Below, piece after piece: positions 19,763 through 26,316 of a DNA stretch of 28,243 nt. The stretch is from positions 1-28,243 of the IMG/VR virus record IMGVR_UViG_3300025128_000240; one strand, written 5' to 3'. The notes under the pieces are model-generated. The model worked only from the letters and a program-made list of their open reading frames with translations, was not told the DNA's origin and searched no databases. Source of the DNA: a virus. The translations under genes and the position numbers were made by a program. Within the stretch, counting starts at the first letter, position 1, and every line of letters starts with the position of its first letter.

Positions 19763-19780
19763 ATAAGGAGAAATTCACCT

Positions 19781-20131
19781 ATGAAAGCGGCAGAAAGCCG
19801 TGTTAATGCAGAAAAATACGATGTTATTTACATTGGATTTTGGGAAAATGATGGGGAGTCATTCAATATTGACGCTCCCACTGAGTGTGTAACCTTGAAT
19901 CTTGTTGATCCAGAGTCTTATGCAGAGCATATGGCTGAGTGTGGCATCACATGCATTATTGAGCCGCATGATGGATCGTTAGATGTACAGCTAGAGAGAG
20001 CCAGGACTGTAAATCTTATACTAGAGACTCTTCTTATGGTGGTTAGGCGTAGGAATCTAGGTTTTATGGCTCATTTTATTAAACCTCTAGCTTATTTTGA
20101 GGCTTTAAGGTCGAAACTTTTCTTGAAATAG
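19781..20131 (+). CDS. Hypothetical early protein
   Basis: A 116-residue protein: MKAAESRVNAEKYDVIYIGFWENDGESFNIDAPTECVTLNLVDPESYAEHMAECGITCIIEPHDGSLDVQLERARTVNLILETLLMVVRRRNLGFMAHFIKPLAYFEALRSKLFLK. AAGGAG precedes the ATG. The first 60 residues look like a small alpha/beta domain, the remainder is helical and basic at the end. No family recognised. Confidence 0.68.
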   Translation: MKAAESRVNAEKYDVIYIGFWENDGESFNIDAPTECVTLNLVDPESYAEHMAECGITCIIEPHDGSLDVQLERARTVNLILETLLMVVRRRNLGFMAHFIKPLAYFEALRSKLFLK

Positions 20132-20141
20132 GAGCATTATC

Positions 20142-20444
20142 ATGGAAATTGAGAAGAGAGTTCACTTTATTAGTCATTATGTGGGGATGTTAGATCCAGA
20201 TGAGGTTGATTGGCTTCATAGGCTGATCTGCCTTGATATTGATTTTGACATGCCTCCCTGCATAAAGAAAACTAATAGCGCGACCTCTCGTGGAGGTGTT
20301 GAAATGATATCAGTAGATGAAGATCTTTATTCTATAAAGAAAACTAATATCATCCACAAATTGACGCTGTGTCAGTTAGCAAATAAGGATTTTTCCAGGG
20401 ATTACCAAGGTGTTGTGCATCATTTGAATAAAAATGAAGATTAA
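20142..20444 (+). CDS. Hypothetical early protein with an internal repeat
   Basis: A 100-residue protein: MEIEKRVHFISHYVGMLDPDEVDWLHRLICLDIDFDMPPCIKKTNSATSRGGVEMISVDEDLYSIKKTNIIHKLTLCQLANKDFSRDYQGVVHHLNKNED. The IKKTN motif is encoded by an exact 16-base repeat occurring twice, 72 bases apart and in frame. The first 30 residues look like a helical element. TAGGAG precedes the ATG. Function unknown. Confidence 0.64.
   Translation: MEIEKRVHFISHYVGMLDPDEVDWLHRLICLDIDFDMPPCIKKTNSATSRGGVEMISVDEDLYSIKKTNIIHKLTLCQLANKDFSRDYQGVVHHLNKNED
20262..20349 (+). repeat. In-frame 16-bp direct repeat pair
   Basis: ATAAAGAAAACTAATA occurs at 20262-20277 and again at 20334-20349, exactly 72 bases (24 codons) apart, both encoding IKKTN. 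It may be a short duplication, or a site prone to deletion that would remove 24 residues without shifting frame. Confidence 0.7.
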
Positions 20445-20904
20445 ACCTATGGCTAGGCCTCCATCTAATGACTTAGATGTAATATTTATCGAGGATGAGG
20501 GAGCTATACAGGGTCTAACTTGGCCGGATAATTGTTGCACAGTGGGACATACCTCTATCCATGGCAAGTTTAACCCCGCATCATTTAACTGGATGAGGCA
20601 GCATATTGTGGGTGGATATTCCACACAACCAACATTCCATATGTCTTCTTCCTGGAAGGGAGGGAACAATGATGAGAGTCATTTTCAATATGTTTGTTAT
20701 TACTCTGAGCTGAAGGGGTATCGTCCATTTAATAACACAAATGCAGCAACTGGAGAACCTTCTGTTGTTCCTTGTTTATTTTCTTTTTATTTCGAATTCA
20801 ATGAAGAGAAGAACAAAGCGTTACTTGTTAGGTTGAGGATTGAGGGAATGCCTGACAGAATAAAAGAAAACAAAAGGTGGGTTGATTTTGATCGCGTCCG
20901 CTAA
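20434..20904 (+). CDS. Hypothetical early protein
   Basis: A 156-residue protein starting MKIKPMARPPSNDLDVIFIEDEGAIQGLTWPDNCCTVGHTSIHGKFNPASFNWMRQH. It overlaps the previous gene by 11 bases. A second in-frame ATG at 20449 is also possible, as neither start has a strong ribosome site. The middle (SSSWKGGNNDESHFQYVCYYSELKGY) and end (SFYFEFNEEKNKALLVRLRIEGMPDRI) are beta-rich. No signal peptide and no recognised family. Confidence 0.65.
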   Translation: MKIKPMARPPSNDLDVIFIEDEGAIQGLTWPDNCCTVGHTSIHGKFNPASFNWMRQHIVGGYSTQPTFHMSSSWKGGNNDESHFQYVCYYSELKGYRPFNNTNAATGEPSVVPCLFSFYFEFNEEKNKALLVRLRIEGMPDRIKENKRWVDFDRVR

Positions 20905-20933
20905 TCCAGGCGGCGTATAACTGGGAGGTAAAT

Positions 20934-21137
20934 ATGTCCAATAGTTCTGTTGTATCTGCGCTAGAGGTATTGCTTAATACTAAGGCGATCTCTCTTGAAG
21001 ACTGGAAGTCTGCTGTAAAAAGGTCTAGCAAAATAAAGAGAGAGCATTCATTTATTGACAGTTGCAAGGAAGAGTCTATGAGAGTATCATGTGATCAGAC
21101 TTGGGAGAAGGTTAAGAATGAGTGTTCGGAAACGTAG
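20934..21137 (+). CDS. Small early protein, unknown
   Basis: A 67-residue helical protein: MSNSSVVSALEVLLNTKAISLEDWKSAVKRSSKIKREHSFIDSCKEESMRVSCDQTWEKVKNECSET. It has a good ribosome site (GGGAGGTAAAT). Its end overlaps the next gene by 20 bases. No recognised family. Confidence 0.65.
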   Translation: MSNSSVVSALEVLLNTKAISLEDWKSAVKRSSKIKREHSFIDSCKEESMRVSCDQTWEKVKNECSET

Positions 21138-21303
21138 TATTCCTGTGTATGAAATGATGGGCTGTGAAGAAATCATAGTCTATCGATGTAGCAGTAAAGA
21201 CAAGTCAGTTCCTCTGTTTGTCTCAACCAAGGATAACGTTAGGATATATATATCTAGGTCAGCTGTATCATCTATGATGCCTAAAGCTATCCAAAAACTT
21301 TAA
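21118..21303 (+). CDS. Small early protein, unknown
   Basis: A 61-residue protein from the ATG at 21118, with GGGAGAAGG upstream. An in-frame GTG at 21091 is less likely because it lies before that ribosome site. MSVRKRSIPVYEMMGCEEIIVYRCSSKDKSVPLFVSTKDNVRIYISRSAVSSMMPKAIQKL has a basic start and amphipathic beta strands. It directly precedes the AAA+ ATPase gene by 11 bases and may belong to the same functional group. No family recognised. Confidence 0.62.
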   Translation: MSVRKRSIPVYEMMGCEEIIVYRCSSKDKSVPLFVSTKDNVRIYISRSAVSSMMPKAIQKL

Positions 21304-21314
21304 GGTTTAATACA

Positions 21315-22319
21315 ATGACAGTAAAGGTCTCAGTAAGTGAGTTACCTTCCTATTACGACTCTTGCCTGGGACTGCCTATGCTGGTCACTGGTGAATCTGG
21401 TATTGGGAAGACTGAAATCACTAAGCAATGGACTGCATCCAGGTCTCTTGCCTGTGTAGATGTTAGGGCTTCTCAGCTAGATCCGAGTGATGTAAAGGGA
21501 GTTCCATATAGGGAGGGATTAGCATCACGCTGGGCTATTCCTGACTTTCTACCTCAAGTAGACAGAGATGGGGAAGAAGGTGTATTAGTATTAGATGAAT
21601 ATTTAGACGGTGATGAGGCTGTTTTCTCTGCCTTTCAACAGTTAATACTGGAGAGAAGGTTAGGGGATTACATTTTTCCAGACAAGTGGATGATCATTGC
21701 GTTAGGTAATAAGAAGGAACATGGTGGTGTTAACCGTGGTCTTTCTTCTGCACAACAAGATAGATTCGTTCACTTAGAGGCATCACTGGATCATGATAGT
21801 CTAAAAAGTTACTTCATCAAGAAAGGGATTAGTCCGTTAATCACATCATTTATACATACTCATCCAGACCTGGCGCATAAAAGGCCAGAGCGTGGTTCTG
21901 GCGAATGGGCGTGGCCAACCCCAAGGTCTTATGAAAGAATTGATTCTATTCTTAAGAAAGATCCAGACAAATCTATGAGATTTAATTTGTTTGCTGGTTT
22001 GATTGGAGAGGGTGCGGCAACATCTTTGGATGCACACATTAAATTTGCATCTGATGTTCCAGATCCGCTTGATTGTATCAAAAGCCCTGAGTCAACAAGA
22101 GTTCCAGAGAATGCTAGTGCTAAGTATGCTATTACTTGTAGCTTAGCCAGGTATTCCAAGCCTAAAAACTTTGCAAATGTGATAAAATATGTAGATCGTT
22201 TGGGTGCAGAGTTCTCTACGTTGTTAATGATGGAGTCTAAGAACATAACTCCAGAGTTAATAGAGACTGATGCGTTTGCTGATTGGGCTATGGAACATTC
22301 AGATGTATTACTAGGATAG
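21315..22319 (+). CDS. CobS/MoxR-like AAA+ ATPase
   Basis: A 334-residue ATPase of the AAA_5/MoxR class: Walker A GESGIGKT (residues 26-33), Walker B LVLDEY (91-96) and a sensor-1-like segment IALGN (128-132). The segment SQLDPSDVKGVPYREGLASRWAIPDFLP matches the MoxR/CobS pattern in which a substrate-loop region follows Walker A. The C-terminal 150 residues are helical with PTPRSYERIDSIL, typical of the lid subdomain. MoxR-type ATPases work as rings that remodel a partner with a VWA domain. Such a partner is encoded two genes on. A close relative group is the CobS-like proteins of marine phages. The substrate is unknown. Confidence 0.87.
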   Translation: MTVKVSVSELPSYYDSCLGLPMLVTGESGIGKTEITKQWTASRSLACVDVRASQLDPSDVKGVPYREGLASRWAIPDFLPQVDRDGEEGVLVLDEYLDGDEAVFSAFQQLILERRLGDYIFPDKWMIIALGNKKEHGGVNRGLSSAQQDRFVHLEASLDHDSLKSYFIKKGISPLITSFIHTHPDLAHKRPERGSGEWAWPTPRSYERIDSILKKDPDKSMRFNLFAGLIGEGAATSLDAHIKFASDVPDPLDCIKSPESTRVPENASAKYAITCSLARYSKPKNFANVIKYVDRLGAEFSTLLMMESKNITPELIETDAFADWAMEHSDVLLG

Positions 22320-22327
22320 GAGGCTAC

Positions 22328-23230
22328 ATGAGTCTATCAAAAAAGGCTGTGTTGTTTAATGTAACTTTCTCTTTACCTTCGGGAACAAAGGTAGACAAGA
22401 AAGAATCGAGTAAGGTTGCAACAAATCATCTTGTTCCAGGCGGGCGTAGATCAGCAGGAAGCTACCAAAAAATCATAATTGATCCTTCACTCTTTAAGGA
22501 GGTAAAGAAGTTAAAGAGGAATGTTGAGGGATATTTCAATGTAATATCAATAGCTTACGCTCATGATAAGATGCCAGTTATAGTACCAAATGGTAAAATC
22601 TTGGAGGCTACCTCTTTCATTAGGGAGCATAAAAGATTATTTGATAATGAGATTTCAGCTATTAAATCTGCTTATGACGCAAAGAAAGAGGAAGCAAAAA
22701 CTAGGCTGATGACTTTGTATAATGAAGATGACTACCTAGATCACGACGAATTTATAGCTAGGTTCTCTTTTGATTACTGGATGCGTCCGATACCTGAGCT
22801 AGATAGCATGGACTTAAGATGGACAGTCTCAAGAGAGGAAGAGAGGCTTATGAAGGAGTCAATGCAGAAAGAAATGGATGAGAATCTTGGTGAATCTCTG
22901 GGTCAAGCATTGCGAATGATGTCTGATCATATTAAACATATGAAGGATGTTGTAAGTAAAGACAGTCCAAGGATTCATGATTCAATGATAGAAAAGATTC
23001 ATGAAATAGCTGAGTCAATGCCTGGGATTGTTGGGTTAAGCCATGATCCTAATTCTAAAGTGTCACAAACCATACAAGATATATGCTTAGACCTTAGACA
23101 GATTCAAGCTGATGATCTTCGCGGGAGTGGTCTTTGGGAGGCTGACAACAGAGATGTTGTAGCAGACCAATCAACTGAAATGATAAACAAATTGGAGAAT
23201 TTATACCATGGATGTGAAGCGCAAGATTGA
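22328..23230 (+). CDS. Uncharacterised middle protein of the AAA+/VWA trio (DUF3150-like setting)
   Basis: A 300-residue protein from the ATG at 22328, with TAGGAGG directly before it. Its frame can be extended to a TTG at 22283, but that lacks a ribosome site. The N-terminus (LFNVTFSLPSGTKVDKKES...VPGGRRSAGSYQKIIIDPSLFKEVKKLKRNVEGYF) is mixed. The centre (FIREHKRLFDNEISAIKSAYDAKKEEAKTRLMTLYNEDDYLDHDEFIARFSFDYWMRPIPEL) and the end are helical. Proteins of this size and style, such as DUF3150, stand between CobS-like ATPases and CobT/VWA proteins on plasmids and phages. I infer an analogous adaptor. The next start lies 23 bases inside its end. Confidence 0.75.
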   Translation: MSLSKKAVLFNVTFSLPSGTKVDKKESSKVATNHLVPGGRRSAGSYQKIIIDPSLFKEVKKLKRNVEGYFNVISIAYAHDKMPVIVPNGKILEATSFIREHKRLFDNEISAIKSAYDAKKEEAKTRLMTLYNEDDYLDHDEFIARFSFDYWMRPIPELDSMDLRWTVSREEERLMKESMQKEMDENLGESLGQALRMMSDHIKHMKDVVSKDSPRIHDSMIEKIHEIAESMPGIVGLSHDPNSKVSQTIQDICLDLRQIQADDLRGSGLWEADNRDVVADQSTEMINKLENLYHGCEAQD

Positions 23231-24350
23231 AGCTTCAAGAGCCAGGGCGCTCATGGATTACCCGTTCTTTGGTACTATCCTGTGCCCTTTACCACTTAAA
23301 GAGTCTAAAGATATCGCTACATTGGCAACAGATGGGAAAAGTATTTTTTATAATGAAGAATACCTGGAAGATTTAGAGCCTGATGTAGTGATGGGGTGTT
23401 TGTTACATGAAGTATTACATCCTGCATTCTTTCATATATCTAGGAGAGGTTCAAGAGATCATAAGCTGTGGAATATTGCATGTGATTACGCAATCAATCC
23501 TATCTTGATAAATGAGGGGGTGAGACTTCCAGAAGGGGCCTTGTATGAAGAGAAGTATAACGGCTGGGAAGCTGATAAAATTTATGAAGACCTTATAAAG
23601 GAAGGTATAGATGCTGGTGACTTTGTGTTATTAGAGGGAGAGTCATTCGATATTGGAGGTACTGGCATGTTTGAGGACTCCTCAACAAGCACATCAGAAA
23701 GAAATGAGATGGAAAATGAGTGGAAATCTAGGCTGGTAGGGGCTGCCGAAGCTGTTAAGTTTAGAGGTTCAGTCCCATCCGACCTCAAAAGTTTGATAGA
23801 CAGCTTCCTATCTCCCTCTATTTTATGGTCGGACAAGCTTAAAGAATATGCCAAAGATGCTGTAAGGAAGAAGTATTCTTTCCTTAGACCGATGAAAAAA
23901 TATATCGACCAAGGGATATACCTGGGCTCTAGCGTTAAGAAGAAGGGTATACGAACCATGGTTGCCGCTATGGATTCAAGTGGATCAGCCTACCATATGG
24001 CTCCGCAGTATGGAGCTGAGTTAACAGAGATAATGACAGAGTGTGACGTTGATGAGATGCATGTGTTGTGGATTGATACTAAAGTTCACAAGGTTCAAAC
24101 CTTTACCAAAGAAAGTTTACCTATCGTTTTAGAAGTAGAGGGCTGTGGTGGTACAGCTTTTGAGCCAGCATTTGATTGGGTTGAAGAGCATAATATAGAT
24201 CCATCATTGCTCATATATTTCACTGATATGATGGGCAGTTTCCCAAGTTATGAGCCTAACTACCCTGTGATATGGGTAGCTTATGACTCAAGGAAAGAAT
24301 ATTATGAGAAAGATTGTACGTTTGGAGATGTTGTTGAAGTTAATTTATAA
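23208..24350 (+). CDS. VWA-containing metallopeptidase-like protein (DUF2201 type)
   Basis: A 380-residue protein. The N-terminal domain carries LLHEVLHPAFFH (HExxH at residues 67-71, with His76), then SRDHKLWNIACDYAINPIL. That is the typical metallopeptidase-like pattern of the DUF2201 N-terminal domain, with Asp93 as a possible third ligand. The C-terminal part is a von Willebrand A-like domain with a MIDAS motif, MVAAMDSSGSA (DxSxS at 256-260), and later VLWIDTKVHKV and LIYFTDMMG. VWA proteins of this class act with MoxR-type ATPases. The gene overlaps the previous one by 23 bases. Whether the HExxH site is active is unknown. Confidence 0.86.
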   Translation: MDVKRKIEASRARALMDYPFFGTILCPLPLKESKDIATLATDGKSIFYNEEYLEDLEPDVVMGCLLHEVLHPAFFHISRRGSRDHKLWNIACDYAINPILINEGVRLPEGALYEEKYNGWEADKIYEDLIKEGIDAGDFVLLEGESFDIGGTGMFEDSSTSTSERNEMENEWKSRLVGAAEAVKFRGSVPSDLKSLIDSFLSPSILWSDKLKEYAKDAVRKKYSFLRPMKKYIDQGIYLGSSVKKKGIRTMVAAMDSSGSAYHMAPQYGAELTEIMTECDVDEMHVLWIDTKVHKVQTFTKESLPIVLEVEGCGGTAFEPAFDWVEEHNIDPSLLIYFTDMMGSFPSYEPNYPVIWVAYDSRKEYYEKDCTFGDVVEVNL

Positions 24351-24361
24351 CAAAAGGAGAT

Positions 24362-25210
24362 ATGAAAGTGCCATTTTATGAATCTTATGGTGAAACTATT
24401 GGTAGCATTGCCGTCGCGAAGGAGGTATTTGAGCGAGAAAGGAATGTTGCCAGGTTGCCTAGAGAGGTTGATCTTAGAGAAGGTGAGGATGGATCTTATG
24501 TTATTAGCAAGAGAAAGAGTCGGTACAACAAAGATGATTCTGATACTACTCTGATAGTATATACAAATGATAATTGTATTCATATGAATTTAAGTCGTGT
24601 AACACTCTTAGGTTATGGGATGATGGAATTATACAATCAATATATACCAGACTCGTCTCTTATCTATGAAAATAATCAAGATTTGTTTATGATCTATGAG
24701 CCTGGCAAGAGTGTTAGGGGGTACTATGACAACAAACATATAGATAAAGTTTTTAAGATTGATGCCGGAGCAACCACGAATGCCCTTGTAAATGTATCGT
24801 TGCTCCCTGACGGAGAGGTATTAGGGGCTAAAAAAGTAAAGCGGGGGCCATCAACAGAAGCCGACCCTAAGCCTCTTAAAGAACACCTTGAAAAAAAGCA
24901 TTACACAAAGATGGCAAAAGCTAGATTAGATAACGATTTAAGGGTTGAGTATTCAAGAAAATGGGCTACATTCAGAGGCATTTCATTGGGGTTATACCAT
25001 TACTGTATTGAGCTTTGGTCGCAAAAGGAATATGCACATGGTAGAGGCCCAAACAGCGGCCTAATAAGAAGGTTGTATGTGGGTAGGTTTATAGATGACT
25101 GTGATCAAGCAAGAATGGATGACCTTGCTGTTAAAATCCTAAAGGATATACCGCTTAGCTCACTTAATGGAAAGATACATGATCTATGTTCATCGGCCAG
25201 GGGTGCTTAG
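24362..25210 (+). CDS. Uncharacterised protein following the VWA gene
   Basis: A 282-residue soluble protein with AAGGAG before the ATG. The N-terminal 45 residues are followed by a basic SKRKSRYNKDD segment. A beta-rich part (DTTLIVYTNDNCIHMNLSRVTLLGYGMMELYNQY...LFMIYEPGKSVRGYYDNKHIDKVFKID) comes next, and then a helical, basic half (EHLEKKHYTKMAKARLDNDLRVEYSRKWATFRGISLGLYHYCIELWSQ). No motif recognised. Position within 11 bases of the VWA gene suggests one transcript and perhaps a shared task. Confidence 0.72.
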   Translation: MKVPFYESYGETIGSIAVAKEVFERERNVARLPREVDLREGEDGSYVISKRKSRYNKDDSDTTLIVYTNDNCIHMNLSRVTLLGYGMMELYNQYIPDSSLIYENNQDLFMIYEPGKSVRGYYDNKHIDKVFKIDAGATTNALVNVSLLPDGEVLGAKKVKRGPSTEADPKPLKEHLEKKHYTKMAKARLDNDLRVEYSRKWATFRGISLGLYHYCIELWSQKEYAHGRGPNSGLIRRLYVGRFIDDCDQARMDDLAVKILKDIPLSSLNGKIHDLCSSARGA

Positions 25211-25221
25211 GGTGAGGGTTG

Positions 25222-25485
25222 GTGAAGCTAAACAGTGTACCCCTACATAGGGTAAGTGTTAAACGTCCCGTCACGGGCCTATATGGGCCTCTCAGGGGCA
25301 TATATTACAGGGATAGAGTAATGACTTACAGAAGAAACGTCGGCAAACCACAGAAAGTCAGGTATAATTATGATATACTAAAGAAGGGTGGTCGACATAT
25401 AGAGTCTCGCAAGAAGGAGCGCCGTGATGCGAAGCGTGAGATTAACGATGAAATCATAAAGGAAAAGGACAATGACAGAGAATAG
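25222..25485 (+). CDS. Small basic protein, unknown
   Basis: A frame of 87 residues from GTG 25222 (or TTG 25219), with GGTGAGGG just upstream. An ATG at 25321, with AGGGA 8-9 bases before it, would give 54 residues and may be the true start. The C-terminal half (YDILKKGGRHIESRKKERRDAKREINDEIIKEKDNDRE) is a very charged helix, probably coiled coil or nucleic-acid contact. The next ATG lies 14 bases inside its end. No family recognised. Confidence 0.55.
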   Translation: MKLNSVPLHRVSVKRPVTGLYGPLRGIYYRDRVMTYRRNVGKPQKVRYNYDILKKGGRHIESRKKERRDAKREINDEIIKEKDNDRE

Positions 25486-25660
25486 CGCGGTAAAAGATGA
25501 GCATAGAATATTATTTACAAGGCTGGTTGAGTGTGCTAGGTGGTGCTTGGACAATAATATTATATCAGTAAGCCAATTAGATGACATGCGGAGGGTGTAC
25601 AATGCCGCTAGGGATTCATATGACAACCAGGTTGCGGCTGGCCTTCGTGAGAAAGAATGA
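25472..25660 (+). CDS. Small helical protein, unknown
   Basis: A 62-residue protein: MTENSAVKDEHRILFTRLVECARWCLDNNIISVSQLDDMRRVYNAARDSYDNQVAAGLREKE. It is all helix with two amphipathic segments. Overlaps of 14 bases upstream and 4 bases downstream (ATGA) tie it to its neighbours. It might act with the methyltransferase-like protein that follows, though nothing proves this. No family recognised. Confidence 0.65.
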   Translation: MTENSAVKDEHRILFTRLVECARWCLDNNIISVSQLDDMRRVYNAARDSYDNQVAAGLREKE

Positions 25661-26217
25661 AAACAATCTTATCTTTATTCGATTACTCAGGGTCCTGGTC
25701 TAAGCCATACCGTGATTCTGGGTACAACGTGGTTCAGATAGATATAAAACATGGTGATGACATAAGGTGGTACTACCATATGGATGAAGAGGTCCAGGGA
25801 ATTCTTATGGCCCCACCATGCACTGCATTTGCTGTTAGTGGTGCCCAATATTGGAACAAAAAGGATGAAGATGGTAGAACCTTAGAGGGAATAGCACTGG
25901 TAGATGCAGCATTAAGGTTTGTAGCTATCTATAATCCTACTTGGTGGGTGCTTGAAAATCCTGTTGGTAGGTTAAGGCGCTGGCTTGGGCCTCCCACTCT
26001 CATGTTTAATCCATGTGATTATGGTGACCCATACACAAAGAAAACATTATTATGGGGCAAGTTCTTTCCACCTAAGCAAACCAAGGTTGCTCCAGTAAAA
26101 GTATGTGCACAAGGAAGTTGGGTACAGAAATTAGGTGGTAGTTCAGAGCGCACTAAAGAACTACGCAGTATGACACCGCCTGGATTTGCGAAAGCATTTT
26201 TCGACGCTAACCCATAA
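25657..26217 (+). CDS. Minimal C5 cytosine methyltransferase-like protein
   Basis: A 186-residue protein with remnants of DNA C5 methyltransferase motifs. Motif I is ILSLFDYSGSW (residues 4-14, normally LSLFxGxGG), with an acidic residue at Asp29. Motif IV is APPCTAF (PPC at 53-55, catalytic Cys55) and motif VI is WVLENP (Glu100). The later region YGDPYTKKTLLWGKF stands where motif VIII normally lies. The usual target-recognition domain is missing, and the protein is about half the normal length. It may methylate phage DNA to evade restriction, alone or with an unseen partner. A degenerate, non-catalytic protein is possible, as GxG is replaced by YSGS. Confidence 0.8.
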   Translation: MKTILSLFDYSGSWSKPYRDSGYNVVQIDIKHGDDIRWYYHMDEEVQGILMAPPCTAFAVSGAQYWNKKDEDGRTLEGIALVDAALRFVAIYNPTWWVLENPVGRLRRWLGPPTLMFNPCDYGDPYTKKTLLWGKFFPPKQTKVAPVKVCAQGSWVQKLGGSSERTKELRSMTPPGFAKAFFDANP

Positions 26218-26219
26218 TG

Positions 26220-26228
26220 TGTTATAAT
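26220..26228 (+). promoter_or_regulatory. Extended -10 promoter ahead of the primase-helicase
   Basis: TGTTATAAT is an exact TGnTATAAT extended -10 element, just after the stop of the methyltransferase-like gene. No good -35 is seen. Transcription would begin near 26235 and give a leader of about 80 bases before the helicase ATG at 26317. This could allow separate control of the replication genes. Confidence 0.55.
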
Positions 26229-26266
26229 GTACGTGCGCGTTTTATATTAATAGTATAGTAATAGTA

Positions 26267-26298
26267 ATATATTCTTTCTGTTAAGAAAAAGAATATAT
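26267..26298 (+). promoter_or_regulatory. AT-rich leader hairpin before the primase-helicase
   Basis: AATATATTCTT (26267-26277) pairs with AAGAATATATT-type bases (26288-26298): 11 pairs around a 10-base loop. It stands between the extended -10 element and the ribosome site (AGGA, 26306-26309). As RNA it might slow or tune translation. As DNA it is an AT-rich region that could open easily. It has no U-tract directly after it. Confidence 0.45.
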
Positions 26299-26316
26299 AT
26301 TATATAGGATAGATAT

